Positions 10,509-19,964 are shown, counted from the stretch's first letter. The stretch: DNA of 58,756 nucleotides from Candidatus Daviesbacteria bacterium RIFCSPLOWO2_01_FULL_39_23 (GCA_001776935.1 MFDN01000011.1:1-58756); one strand, 5' to 3'. Notes: generated by a model not told the origin, from the letters alone. Made by a program: numbers and translations.

Positions 10509-11333
10509 TTATTCTAAAATCACAAACACCAGCTCCAAATCTCTAATATCAAACACAGGGGTTATTTTGGCCTGTTTAAATATCTCATTTTCGCGCTCCA
10601 ACACTTGCCCCACCCTGCCCAATACTAACCCTCTTGGCAAAAATCCCTCCAGTCCTTCTGAATAAACTAAATCACCGGCGCCGATTTGTTCTTCATGCAA
10701 TATTTTATCAAGTAAAATCTCCGTACCAAATTGCCCGTTTAAAACTCCTTTTGCTTTGCCGTCTTTATTCAAAGAAAATGCAGCCACTTTGGAATCCGGA
10801 TCAGTCAGAATCTGCACATTGGCAGCCTGCGCAGACAAAGATACAATTTTTCCTATATAATTATCCTTAAAAATTACAGCCTGACCGACTTTAATGCCCG
10901 CAGAAGAGCCACGGTCGATTTTTAAAAACCTCCCCAAACCTATTGGCCTGGCAGGCAGCAAATTATAAGTACGCGGATCAAGATGTTGTTCCTGAGAAAG
11001 CAAACTTTCTGTTTCTGCAAGTTTTTTCCGCAAAGTGGCATTTTCCGAAAGAAGTTCAGCAGCCTGCTCTTTTAATGCTTTGTTTTCCTGTGAAGCAAAT
11101 CTGGCGGCAAAAATGAAATGAATTTGTTTGCCTATATTTTTACCGGTATTGTAAATCCCAAAAGATATGGGATTTGTAACATAAAAAACTAATTTTTTTG
11201 GTAAATTTAAAAAGCTGTATCTGTCTAAAATAAAAATTATGATGCTGAAAAATACTAATATTATTAAAACTTTCAAATTGGGCATTACTTTGGTCATTTT
11301 CGAACCAATATACCACAGCTTGCCAGTCCTCAC
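10509..11333 (-). CDS. mreC: rod shape-determining protein MreC
   Basis: TM + coiled coil + IDRGSSAGIKVGQAVI..GKIVSLS..VQILTDPDSKVAA. Confidence 0.9.
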   Translation of the reverse strand: MRTGKLWYIGSKMTKVMPNLKVLIILVFFSIIIFILDRYSFLNLPKKLVFYVTNPISFGIYNTGKNIGKQIHFIFAARFASQENKALKEQAAELLSENATLRKKLAETESLLSQEQHLDPRTYNLLPARPIGLGRFLKIDRGSSAGIKVGQAVIFKDNYIGKIVSLSAQAANVQILTDPDSKVAAFSLNKDGKAKGVLNGQFGTEILLDKILHEEQIGAGDLVYSEGLEGFLPRGLVLGRVGQVLERENEIFKQAKITPVFDIRDLELVFVILE

Positions 11334-11412
11334 AAACCTCTACGTTTTGTCGCAGACAAAAAGGCAAGATTTGTGAGTGCAGGGTTTTGGCGAAACGGTT
11401 ATAATAATGGTT

Positions 11413-12171
11413 ATGCCAACTTTTTTGGATAAACTAACAGCGAAATGGAATGAGGGAAAATTTGTCTGTATTGGCTTGGATAATAGTGATTTTGAATTTA
11501 ACAGAAATATTATTGACCAGACTTTTGATTTAGTAGCAACATATAAACCAAACTCTGCCTTTTATGAAGAAAAAGGGGCGCAAGGATGGGAAGCGTTAAA
11601 AAAAACCATTGACTATATCAGACAAAAAGATCCAACTATCCCTATTATATTAGATGCAAAAAGGGGCGATATTGGCAATACTAATGAGGCTTATGCCAAA
11701 GCTGTATTTGACGACCTGCAGGCAGACGCTGTAACAATCCACCCCTATTTAGGCAAAGAGGCTATGGAACCATTTTTACAAAGAACTGACAAAGGCATCA
11801 TAGTACTCGTAAGAACTTCCAATCCCTGTGCAGGAGAGTTTCAAGACCTTCGAATAGACAATAAACCGCTTTATCAGGTTATTGCCGAACACGTTGCAAA
11901 AGATTGGAATACTAATGGAAATTGTGCAGTAGTGGTTGGCGCAACATACCCTGAGGAATTAAAAAAAGTCAGGGAAATTGTGGGAGATATGCCCATTTTA
12001 GTACCCGGCATTGGCACCCAAGGCGGAAACTTGCAAGCGGTTTTAGAAAACGGCTTAAACAGCAAAAAACAAGGCCTTATTATTTCCTCCTCAAGAGGGA
12101 TAATTTTTGCTCCAAACCCAAGAGAAGCTACTTTAAATCTGCATCAGGAAATAGTATCCTTGCTAAAATGA
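11413..12171 (+). CDS. pyrF: orotidine-5'-phosphate decarboxylase (track ORF begins 11377; start MPTFLDK preferred)
   Basis: FVCIGLDNS, ILDAKRGDIGNTNEAYAKAVF, VPGIGTQGGN. Confidence 0.93.
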   Translation: MPTFLDKLTAKWNEGKFVCIGLDNSDFEFNRNIIDQTFDLVATYKPNSAFYEEKGAQGWEALKKTIDYIRQKDPTIPIILDAKRGDIGNTNEAYAKAVFDDLQADAVTIHPYLGKEAMEPFLQRTDKGIIVLVRTSNPCAGEFQDLRIDNKPLYQVIAEHVAKDWNTNGNCAVVVGATYPEELKKVREIVGDMPILVPGIGTQGGNLQAVLENGLNSKKQGLIISSSRGIIFAPNPREATLNLHQEIVSLLK

Positions 12172-12812
12172 CTAACTCATCGGAAACAGTTGCCAAAATA
12201 CTTTTAAAAATCAAAGCAATATCTTTAAACCCCAAAGAACCCTTTAGATATGATTCCGGAATCTTAAGCCCGGTTTATATAGATAACCGGCTATTAATTT
12301 CATATCCGGAGGAAAGAAAAATAATCCGGGACTTATATATAGAAAGCATGAATTCAACTGGTCAACAGTTTGATTTAATTGCAGCCACAGCCACAGCCGG
12401 CATTCCGCACGCTGCCTGGGTGGCAGACAAGTTAAACCTTCCCATGGTTTTTGTCAGGGGCAAAGCCAAAGACCACGGCAAGAAAAACCGAGTGGAAGGA
12501 GTGGTCAAAAAGAGAGCGAAAACTGCTGTAATTGAAGATTTAATTTCCACCGGAGAATCATCAATTGAAACAGCCAAGGCAGTAATCGGGACTGGTGGCG
12601 AAGTTTCTTATATTTTTGCCATTATTACTTATGGAATGAAAAAAGCTGATGAAAATTTTAAGGCCAATAATTTAAAACTTATTACTCTGACAACTTTTGC
12701 AGACGTACTGGAGATTGCAGAAAAATCAGGACAAATTTCCGGCAAGGAAAAAGAAATAATCCTTGATTGGACTAAAGATCCCGAGTCCTGGGGAAAAAAG
12801 AATGGGTTTTGA
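12168..12812 (+). CDS. pyrE: orotate phosphoribosyltransferase
   Basis: FRYDSGILSPVYIDNR, TAVIEDLISTGESSIE PRPP motif. Confidence 0.95.
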   Translation: MTNSSETVAKILLKIKAISLNPKEPFRYDSGILSPVYIDNRLLISYPEERKIIRDLYIESMNSTGQQFDLIAATATAGIPHAAWVADKLNLPMVFVRGKAKDHGKKNRVEGVVKKRAKTAVIEDLISTGESSIETAKAVIGTGGEVSYIFAIITYGMKKADENFKANNLKLITLTTFADVLEIAEKSGQISGKEKEIILDWTKDPESWGKKNGF

Positions 12813-12845
12813 CTAACTTCGAACCTTCAGACTAGGAGAGTAAGT

Positions 12846-13409
12846 TTATCGAGACATGACAGCCCGATCAATCGGACGAAGTTTCGAAACAGTATCCATC
12901 AAACCCCGCCATTTCTTTGCCTCTTCTAAGGGTGTTTTATGCTTTTTTCTCCAATCAGACTCCATTTCCCAAGGGCTGTATTTTTTAGGAACCATAATAT
13001 CCCAGGAATGTTGACCCTGCGTATCAACAGTGCTAAACAATTTTCCATCTGTGTAATCTACGCCTATCTCCAACCGCTGACCCTGCCTTCCTACCTTTTC
13101 GTCAATCCAGACTCCTACTGAAGGAAGACCTCTTTCTTCAACTGCTACAATCAATCGCCGTCTATATTCAAATTCTTTATCAAATGGATTAACTCTTCTA
13201 ATCATCCTTCTCAAACGTTTTGAGAAAGATTTAGTAACAACAGGTTTAGCATATTGTTCAATTACCGCCATCCCATCAGCATGTATACCTGCAAACATAC
13301 GATCTGCTTCTGCTGCTTCTCTCTGAGTTTTATCATATTGTGCTGTAGCTTTTTCCCGATTTCTTTCAGATATTAAAATAGATGTTCGTGCTTCCCTTAG
13401 TAAAGACAT
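12846..13409 (-). CDS. hypothetical protein
   Basis: 187-aa ORF; near-palindrome copy 2 lies 53 bp upstream. Confidence 0.6.
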   Translation of the reverse strand: MSLLREARTSILISERNREKATAQYDKTQREAAEADRMFAGIHADGMAVIEQYAKPVVTKSFSKRLRRMIRRVNPFDKEFEYRRRLIVAVEERGLPSVGVWIDEKVGRQGQRLEIGVDYTDGKLFSTVDTQGQHSWDIMVPKKYSPWEMESDWRKKHKTPLEEAKKWRGLMDTVSKLRPIDRAVMSR

Positions 13410-13462
13410 ATTTGTAAATTACACCTTCAAATCTTATAAGTCAATACCTTTTATCTCTGTTC

Positions 13463-13492
13463 ACATTAACCCCACGACCGTATGTTTAATGT
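13463..13492 (-). promoter_or_regulatory. 30-bp near-palindrome, copy 2 of 4
   Basis: acattaaccccacgaccgtatgtttaatgt; abuts the 3' end of the PaaX-like gene and precedes 12846..13409. Confidence 0.8.
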
Positions 13493-13986
13493 TAACGATC
13501 GATGTTGTCTGATTCTACTACCATTACCCAATCCTCTATCCCAACACTCTTAACAAAATCCCTTAAAGCTTTTGCGCAATTTTTCTTGGTTCCCCAAACA
13601 CTTTGCTGAAAATGCACAAAGCCCCATTGTTTTAACTTGGACCTTAATAAATCCCTTGCTTGTCTTCTTTTTTCCGGGATATCAAACATTACCAGTCTCC
13701 ACTTTCCGTCCCACTCTTTTTCACTGAATTTTAAACTTGCAAGTACTACTTTTTCTCTCCCTTTATCTGTTAATCTGTAAGCCAGTTTTTCATCGCTTAC
13801 TAGTTCAATCAAACCACCTTCTCTTAATCTTTTTAAAGCTTGCGAAAGAGCAGTCTTTTTAAGTTCGGGAATACCATAATGGTAACGGTAGTGGTGTTCG
13901 GCAAAATCATCAAATCTGACATATCCGTCAATTGATTTTTCCAAAGACAAAAGCACAAAATCCGTAATCCTTCTTTTAACATTCAT
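13492..13986 (-). CDS. PaaX-like regulator: winged HTH + Cas2-like ferredoxin-fold C-terminal domain
   Basis: HTH region LKKTALSQALKRLREGGLIELVSD; C-terminal WDGKWRLVMFDIPEKRRQARDLLRSKLKQWGFVHFQQSVWGT typical of PaaX_C/Cas2-like. Confidence 0.85.
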   Translation of the reverse strand: MNVKRRITDFVLLSLEKSIDGYVRFDDFAEHHYRYHYGIPELKKTALSQALKRLREGGLIELVSDEKLAYRLTDKGREKVVLASLKFSEKEWDGKWRLVMFDIPEKRRQARDLLRSKLKQWGFVHFQQSVWGTKKNCAKALRDFVKSVGIEDWVMVVESDNIDR

Positions 13987-13990
13987 TAAA

Positions 13991-14020
13991 ACATTAATAC
14001 TACGACCGTAGTATTAATGT
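13991..14020 (-). promoter_or_regulatory. 30-bp perfect palindrome (14-bp arms, 2-bp centre), copy 3 of 4; contains a candidate promoter of the PaaX-like gene
   Basis: acattaatactacg-ac-cgtagtattaatgt; minus strand reads TTGACA-N18-TATTAA, ATG about 8 nt after the -10. Confidence 0.88.
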
Positions 14021-14113
14021 CAACAACAGAACATATTCACTTCACATATATTTGAATTTTTTTGAATTTGATGAAGAGTTTAAATATAGTACTGCAGCAA
14101 GAACAGAAATTAA

Positions 14114-14175
14114 TTATTTTTTTGTTTTAATTTCTTTCGCCAGATCATGATTCCATATAGCGCCAGTAATAAACA
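14114..14175 (-). pseudogene. pyrD 3'-end remnant (copy C)
   Basis: Minus strand encodes ITGAIWNHDLAKEIKTKK*, matching the intact PyrD C-terminus SATGAMWDPNLAKEIKKKS*. Confidence 0.8.
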
Positions 14176-14195
14176 TTGACTTCTAAATATAATTA

Positions 14196-16253
14196 GTGCT
14201 TTACTGTAATCAGTGTATGTTTAGTAATCCCCAAAAAGGGGCTGCCCATATCTTACTGCTAATCCTGATTATTGCCGGTTTGGCTGTTTCTGTATATGTT
14301 TTAGGCATAGAAACTAAAATCTTTCCTAAAGCTTATGAACAAAAATCAGCAAAAAACAATACCTGGGAGGAAACAATTTTTCCTAAAAAGGAGAACCAGA
14401 AAGCAGAAGCAACATCAATACAGACAAATACTGAAAGTGCCAATAAAAACCTTCCTCAACCTTCAACCTGGAGAAATATGCAAGTACAGGTGGTGCCTGA
14501 CTCTTTCTTTAACTCCGGTTTTAAAGAAAGCAGTGCCGGTATTACAGCTATCCAGGCAATAAGCGATGGCAGATTGTTTTTAGGCCAATTTAATATCTTC
14601 GCAATAAAAAATCCTGATGATAAAAACTGGCAGCACCTAGGCTATTACAAATTAAAGCTTCGGGATAATCAACACACGAATATAAAATATTTTGTCCAAA
14701 CCCGGAGCCAGGATTCAGATAAACCTGAAGTTTATTTTGGCTACGAGAAAGTCGTAAGACTCAAAAAAGACGGTACCTATGAAATAGTTGTTGACCCCAC
14801 AGACGCAATTGGTTATTTAAGGAATGCTAAAATCATTCCTTACTCCAGCAACGACGCGGTTGCGGCATATCGGGATAATGAGTTGTATTATCTTGAAAAA
14901 GGCACACTAAGAAAATGGCTTTCTCCGCATAGTTATGGCTGCTCGGATAAAATTCTGAATATGTTTACTGATCCTTTCTCTAAAAAAACATATGGTATTA
15001 TTACCGAATATTCATCATATGCTTTTTGCGGCCCTAACGCCCAAACCCATCTTTATGAATTTATCTTTACCAGCAACCCTAAAATACCTCTTCAAGCAAA
15101 CAGACTGGGTCAAATCAGTAATGCAACCATACTTGATAAAGCAGTAGTAAGCATGAGGAAAGATAACCAGGGCCAAAAGATTCTTTACGGCTTTAAAAAA
15201 TATGTCAATAAGCTTTATTTAATAAGCAACTTTGATCCTTTGAAAGATCTTACCTTAGAAAGCCAAAATATAGATCCGGATATACAGTCCGCTCCAAGTA
15301 TGGGAGATCTTGAAATAGCGCTTAAAAACACCGATACAGATAGTGTTTGGGCAGCAGCTGAGCAGGTAAAAGGTATGTATTTGGGACAAAACTTTGATAA
15401 TGGAAAAGCCCCGGCATTTCTACGTACAGAGGATACCGCTATTTTGGCAAATCCATATATAAATGACCTGACGGTTGATAATATGGGAAATGTGCTTGTT
15501 GCCCATCAATACCTGCCAAGTCAATTTAATCAGGCCATGGTCACAATTTTCCAGACACCTTCTCAAACTCTACCAACTCCCCCTCTTCCAGCTATTGTCG
15601 GACAAGCTGTTTCTTTGGATGGACAAAGTTACATCAATGCTGCTGATCAAAATCAAAAGCTGGGTGTTACAAATGATTTCACCATAGAAACATGGATCAA
15701 ACCTTTTAACAGCCAGGATTTAAACTATATAATCGGCAGATACTCGTCAGCTTTTGGGACAAGATACAAACTTTTCTTATATGTTGATAGCCGAAACAAT
15801 AAAGCGGATTTGCGCTTTAGTGTTCCCGGATTAGCCGGGATGTCTGATGCCCTGACTATAATTCCTCTTAATGAATGGATTCATGTGGCTGCTGTCAAAG
15901 AAGGGAATACTATCAGAGGCTATATTAACGGGGTAAAAGCTTTTGAAGTAACAGGAACTGCAGGAAACTTGTCTGATGAGCCAGGAAGCATAACAACGTT
16001 AGGGGCCTGGAAAATTCCTACCTTTACAGGATACAAATTCAAAGGATTAATTGATGATTTAAGGGTATCAAATACAGCCAGAGATGTAACAACAAACTGG
16101 AACAATGGTATATATTTCCAATCTTTAACATCCGATTCAAATACTCTGGCGCTTTGGAAATTTGAAAATAACTTAAATGATTCCGGGTCTAATATTATTC
16201 CGACCTCAGGTACAGGAAACATATTATATGAGTCAGGAAAGGTAGCTCCTTAA
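14196..16253 (+). CDS. membrane-anchored protein with C-terminal LamG/concanavalin-like domain
   Basis: N-terminal TM; DFTIETWIKPFN...NEWIHVAAVKEGNTIRGYINGVKAFEVTG...FKGLIDDLRVSNTAR. Confidence 0.85.
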   Translation: MLYCNQCMFSNPQKGAAHILLLILIIAGLAVSVYVLGIETKIFPKAYEQKSAKNNTWEETIFPKKENQKAEATSIQTNTESANKNLPQPSTWRNMQVQVVPDSFFNSGFKESSAGITAIQAISDGRLFLGQFNIFAIKNPDDKNWQHLGYYKLKLRDNQHTNIKYFVQTRSQDSDKPEVYFGYEKVVRLKKDGTYEIVVDPTDAIGYLRNAKIIPYSSNDAVAAYRDNELYYLEKGTLRKWLSPHSYGCSDKILNMFTDPFSKKTYGIITEYSSYAFCGPNAQTHLYEFIFTSNPKIPLQANRLGQISNATILDKAVVSMRKDNQGQKILYGFKKYVNKLYLISNFDPLKDLTLESQNIDPDIQSAPSMGDLEIALKNTDTDSVWAAAEQVKGMYLGQNFDNGKAPAFLRTEDTAILANPYINDLTVDNMGNVLVAHQYLPSQFNQAMVTIFQTPSQTLPTPPLPAIVGQAVSLDGQSYINAADQNQKLGVTNDFTIETWIKPFNSQDLNYIIGRYSSAFGTRYKLFLYVDSRNNKADLRFSVPGLAGMSDALTIIPLNEWIHVAAVKEGNTIRGYINGVKAFEVTGTAGNLSDEPGSITTLGAWKIPTFTGYKFKGLIDDLRVSNTARDVTTNWNNGIYFQSLTSDSNTLALWKFENNLNDSGSNIIPTSGTGNILYESGKVAP

Positions 16254-16257
16254 TTAA

Positions 16258-16285
16258 CTCCTCCACAGTTTAATGTGGAGTATCT
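16258..16285 (+). terminator. hairpin terminator candidate
   Basis: CTCCACA-gtttaa-TGTGGAG followed by a T-rich tract. Confidence 0.55.
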
Positions 16286-16359
16286 CTTTGGGTAAATTCT
16301 TCTCGAATCATTCATCCCTAAAGCTGTGCTATGAGGTGTTCTGGTTCAAAAATAAAACT

Positions 16360-16419
16360 CTAACCGTATTTACCTTTAATTTCTTCTGCTAAACAGGGAT
16401 CCCACATAGCGCCGGTTAT
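16360..16419 (-). pseudogene. pyrD 3'-end remnant (copy B)
   Basis: Minus strand encodes SITGAMWDPCLAEEIKGKYG*; overlaps the VapC stop codon. Confidence 0.85.
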
Positions 16420-16805
16420 GGAAGCGGATATAGGTTGATATTAGGAATTTGTTCAAAATGCTTTTGATTAAGAGTCAAAACTGTAGCATTTATCGATAAG
16501 GCCGACGCGGCAATAATATAATCAGGTGCTTGAATACGATGACTAGCATCCCGCGAAAGTTCACCTGCCAACATGGCAATATGCTCATTAAGATCTATTC
16601 TCTCAAAATGGCTAATAAAATAACTCATCTCCTGTAGTTTCTTAATACTTCTAGTACTTGTACCTGAATATAATTCAAATATAACTATGGTTGGTAAGAA
16701 TAATTGTGGATCCTGTTCATCTTCAGCCGCAAAAATAAAGTCGTCCCATTTTTCACCGCCGCGTAAATAATCAATAATGATGCTACTGTCAACTACAATC
16801 TTCAC
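16416..16805 (-). CDS. PIN-domain (VapC-like) toxin
   Basis: MKIVVDSSIIIDYLRG...IQAPDYIIAASALSINATVLTLNQKHFEQI. Confidence 0.9.
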   Translation of the reverse strand: MKIVVDSSIIIDYLRGGEKWDDFIFAAEDEQDPQLFLPTIVIFELYSGTSTRSIKKLQEMSYFISHFERIDLNEHIAMLAGELSRDASHRIQAPDYIIAASALSINATVLTLNQKHFEQIPNINLYPLP

Positions 16806-17083
16806 TTTTTAAATTTTAGTCCTTTGTCCCATTTTCCCACTGTGGGCCATGCACCAGACCTTCTAAGTGGATTATCTTTTTCATCATAATCCTTCCAAAT
16901 CCCACGAACTGCTTTTGAAGCCTTGCGTAAAGCTACCCAGTCAACAGTTTTTTTCTTAGGAGAAAGCACTGCCACTTCTTTTGAATCTCTCTCAATAATT
17001 ACCTGTGTTCCTAAAGCCACTTGGTTTAAGAGCTCAAAAAATTTATTTCTGGCGGCTGTAGCTGAAACTCTGATAGTATTCAT
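16802..17083 (-). CDS. Phd/YefM-type antitoxin (track ORF extends to 17113; start MNTIRVS preferred)
   Basis: MNTIRVSATAARNKFFELLNQVALGTQVIIERDSKEVAVLSP. Confidence 0.85.
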   Translation of the reverse strand: MNTIRVSATAARNKFFELLNQVALGTQVIIERDSKEVAVLSPKKKTVDWVALRKASKAVRGIWKDYDEKDNPLRRSGAWPTVGKWDKGLKFKK

Positions 17084-17128
17084 GTGTATATTATACCACA
17101 CCGTAATGTACACTCTGTCAATAGCAAA

Positions 17129-18229
17129 TTAGGATTTTTTCTTGATTTCTTTCGCCAAATTGGGATCCCACATAGCGCCGGTGGCAGACATAACCGCATC
17201 TGCCCCAGCTTCCATATACTCAAAATAATCTTCAGGTTTTATCACTCCACCTACTCCAATGATTGCTATTGGCTGTTGGCTATTAACTGTTAGCTGTTTA
17301 AGCCTTTTGACCATATCAAGACCTGCCCATTTGATACAGGCTCCGCATACTCCTGAGCGTGCCCTGCTTTTTCCCGGCAAAGCCTGACTGCCGTCTTTAT
17401 CTATAATTTCAGCCTGAATGGTGTTAATGGAAGCAATGCCTTGTGCATAATTTTCACAAATTTCTACCAATTCCTCCAGATCTTTTCCTTGTTCTTTTTT
17501 GTAGTAACCTACCTTCAAAATCAATGGGATATCTCCAATTTCTTTCCTGACAGCCTGACAAACTTTTTGGGTCATCTCCAGGTTATAACAAACCAGTCCT
17601 TCATTGCCGATATTGGGACAAGACAGGTTCATTTCCAAAACTTTCGCGCCTGTTTGAACCGATAATTTGGCTGCCAGTGCATAATCTGCTATAAAATCCT
17701 CAGGAGATTGTCTCTCTCTAACAGTACCCATAAAACTTAAAACTAAAACCTGGCCCTTTCCGGTAAAAGAAATTGCCTTTTTAACATCTTCTTTCCAGAC
17801 AATCGGCTCTTTTGAAGGAACTCCAAAGGAGTTAGTAATAGATAAAGGCTCCGAGTAATTATTATCCGCAATTAATTTCTCTTGGGCTTTTTCAACAGTC
17901 AAATCCCCTTCGACTTTTACGGATAAAATATTAGGGTGCGGGTGACAGGGGAAAAAAGCGGTGCGGACTGTTTTATATACACAAATATCAAAGCCTTTTT
18001 CAAAAGCAGCCTTGCAAAATTTACTATTTACCAGGGGTCCGGCCGGAATCCCAAAAGGGGTAAATACTTTTTGACCTAAAAAATCTACTTGCGGTTCACC
18101 TTCCTGATTAAAAACTTTCCCATCAGCAAAATCACCATATGGCCCCTGGTCGTAATTTTCTTCATAACTTTTGTTTGGATCGTAAAAAGGAATCTGCAAC
18201 ATATTACCGTTAATCTTAGCACAAATCAA
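17129..18229 (-). CDS. pyrD: dihydroorotate dehydrogenase family protein
   Basis: GIPAGPLVNSKFC, LEMNLSCPNIGNEG, LILKVGYYKKE, IIGVGGVIKPEDYFEYMEAGADAVMSATGAMWDPNLAKEI. Confidence 0.9.
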   Translation of the reverse strand: MICAKINGNMLQIPFYDPNKSYEENYDQGPYGDFADGKVFNQEGEPQVDFLGQKVFTPFGIPAGPLVNSKFCKAAFEKGFDICVYKTVRTAFFPCHPHPNILSVKVEGDLTVEKAQEKLIADNNYSEPLSITNSFGVPSKEPIVWKEDVKKAISFTGKGQVLVLSFMGTVRERQSPEDFIADYALAAKLSVQTGAKVLEMNLSCPNIGNEGLVCYNLEMTQKVCQAVRKEIGDIPLILKVGYYKKEQGKDLEELVEICENYAQGIASINTIQAEIIDKDGSQALPGKSRARSGVCGACIKWAGLDMVKRLKQLTVNSQQPIAIIGVGGVIKPEDYFEYMEAGADAVMSATGAMWDPNLAKEIKKKS

Positions 18230-18230
18230 A

Positions 18231-18821
18231 CTACTTTAGAATTTTTAGAAGCTGGGAGATATCATTAATTAAAAAATCCGGGTTATGGGCAGCAATGTCT
18301 TTTCCTAAAAAACCGTATGTCACCCCGACGGTTTTTACTTTGGCGCTTTTTCCTACCGCCACATCATGCTGAGTGTCTCCTACCATATAAGCAAAATCAG
18401 GCTTAACCTTTAAATGCTTTAAAGCAGTCAATACATGTTCTTTGTGCGGTTTGGGATTTACCACATCATCAACGCTTACAACCGCATCAAAATAATCAAA
18501 TATTTGAACAAGCTTTAAAGAGTGTAATAAACTATCCCTCGATCTATTACTGACTGCGGCTATCGAGAAACCCTCTTCTTTTACCTTTATGAGTGTTTCT
18601 TCTGCTTTTGGAAACAGCTTTAAAAGATGGAAGTTTTTTTCCTGAAACTCTTTATGAGATTTTGCAAGGCTAGAAGGATCAATTCCCGGCGAATGTATTC
18701 TGTAAAATTCCGCAAGAGTTCTTCCCATCGTCTTTTTGATATCTGCATCAGAAGGAATTGGATAATTAATCTGGGAGAAAGTATACCTGAGCGCACCTAA
18801 AACAAATTCGTGCGCATCCAA
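18231..18821 (-). CDS. HAD-superfamily phosphatase
   Basis: SIAAVSNRSRDSLLHSLKL...YMVGDTQHDVAVGKSAKVKTVGVTYGF. Confidence 0.85.
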   Translation of the reverse strand: MDAHEFVLGALRYTFSQINYPIPSDADIKKTMGRTLAEFYRIHSPGIDPSSLAKSHKEFQEKNFHLLKLFPKAEETLIKVKEEGFSIAAVSNRSRDSLLHSLKLVQIFDYFDAVVSVDDVVNPKPHKEHVLTALKHLKVKPDFAYMVGDTQHDVAVGKSAKVKTVGVTYGFLGKDIAAHNPDFLINDISQLLKILK

Positions 18822-18856
18822 AAGAGTCCCGTCAATATCAAAAAGAACTGCTTTTT

Positions 18857-19921
18857 TTATCTTAAACCTCCTGTAACCCTAACTTTGGATAAAAGATCCA
18901 GATTATTTAATACCTCCCCGCAGCCTCTTACCACTGTAGTTAGCGGGTCATCTGCAACATATACCGGCATTTTTGTTTCTTCGGCTATTTTTTTATCCAA
19001 ACCCCGCAGAAGCGCTCCCCCGCCTGCCAAAAAAATACCCCTTTCCACTATGTCAGACAAAAGCTCAGGAGGAGTTTCCTCCAGCACTTCCTGTATGGCA
19101 GAAACTATCTGAGAAATCGTCGGAGTCAATGCTTCCCGTATTTCTGCTGCTGAAATTTTTATGGATTTTGGCAGACCGTTTGAAAGATCTCTCCCCCGAA
19201 CTACTGTTGCCAAAGAATCTTTACTGTCTAAAGGAAAAGCAGAACCTATTTCCAGTTTGGTTTCCTCTGCTGTCCGCTCACCTATCAACATGCCATATCT
19301 TGTCCGCATGTAGTTTATGATATCCTCATCCAGCTCATCTCCTGCCACCCGCAAAGACCGGTTTATGACCACTCCTCCCAATGAGATTATTGCTATCTCG
19401 CAGGTCCCGCCCCCCATATCCACTATCATCACTCCTTCCGGATCTTCAACCGGCAGCTTTGCTCCAATTGCTGCAGCCATTGGTTCTTCTATCAAATACG
19501 CCTCCCTTGCGCCTGCCGATAAACAGGCGTCCTGTACAGCCCTTCTTTCTACCTCTGTCACACCGGAAGGAATGCCTACCACTACCCGGGGCCTGGGAAT
19601 TTTGGGCAGGGTAAACATCCCCTTGCCGGGATTTTCGTGGACTTTATTGATAAAATATTTAAGCATGGCCTCACAGGTATCAAAATCAGAAATCACTCCA
19701 TCACGTAAGGGTCTCACGGCCTCGATGGCGGCCGGAGTCCTTCCTATCATTCTCTTAGCCTCAGTCCCGATTGCCAAAACTTGTCTTGTTTTTTTATGGA
19801 GCGCTACAACAGTTGGTTCGCGAATTACAATTCCTTTGCCTTTTACGAGGACTAAAGTATTTACGGTTCCTAAATCTATACCGACATCATGGGATAAAAT
19901 CTGCCATAGCTTACCAAACAT
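18857..19921 (-). CDS. mreB: rod shape-determining protein MreB
   Basis: VGIDLGTVNTLV, VVGIPSGVTEVERRAV, IVDMGGGTCEIAIISLGG. Confidence 0.97.
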   Translation of the reverse strand: MFGKLWQILSHDVGIDLGTVNTLVLVKGKGIVIREPTVVALHKKTRQVLAIGTEAKRMIGRTPAAIEAVRPLRDGVISDFDTCEAMLKYFINKVHENPGKGMFTLPKIPRPRVVVGIPSGVTEVERRAVQDACLSAGAREAYLIEEPMAAAIGAKLPVEDPEGVMIVDMGGGTCEIAIISLGGVVINRSLRVAGDELDEDIINYMRTRYGMLIGERTAEETKLEIGSAFPLDSKDSLATVVRGRDLSNGLPKSIKISAAEIREALTPTISQIVSAIQEVLEETPPELLSDIVERGIFLAGGGALLRGLDKKIAEETKMPVYVADDPLTTVVRGCGEVLNNLDLLSKVRVTGGLR

Positions 19922-19964
19922 GAAAGGAGTTTAACATAATAAATAAGAATTGAAAATTGAGCTT

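Noticed and set aside
13463-14020. CRISPR-Cas locus suggested by the Cas2-like fold plus repeats
   Set aside because: Only two 30-bp copies separated by a gene, no spacers, no Cas1 or effector; HTH-Cas2-like architecture fits PaaX regulators.
19317-19934. 205-aa plus-strand ORF opposite mreB
   Set aside because: Antisense to strongly conserved MreB; no recognisable protein.
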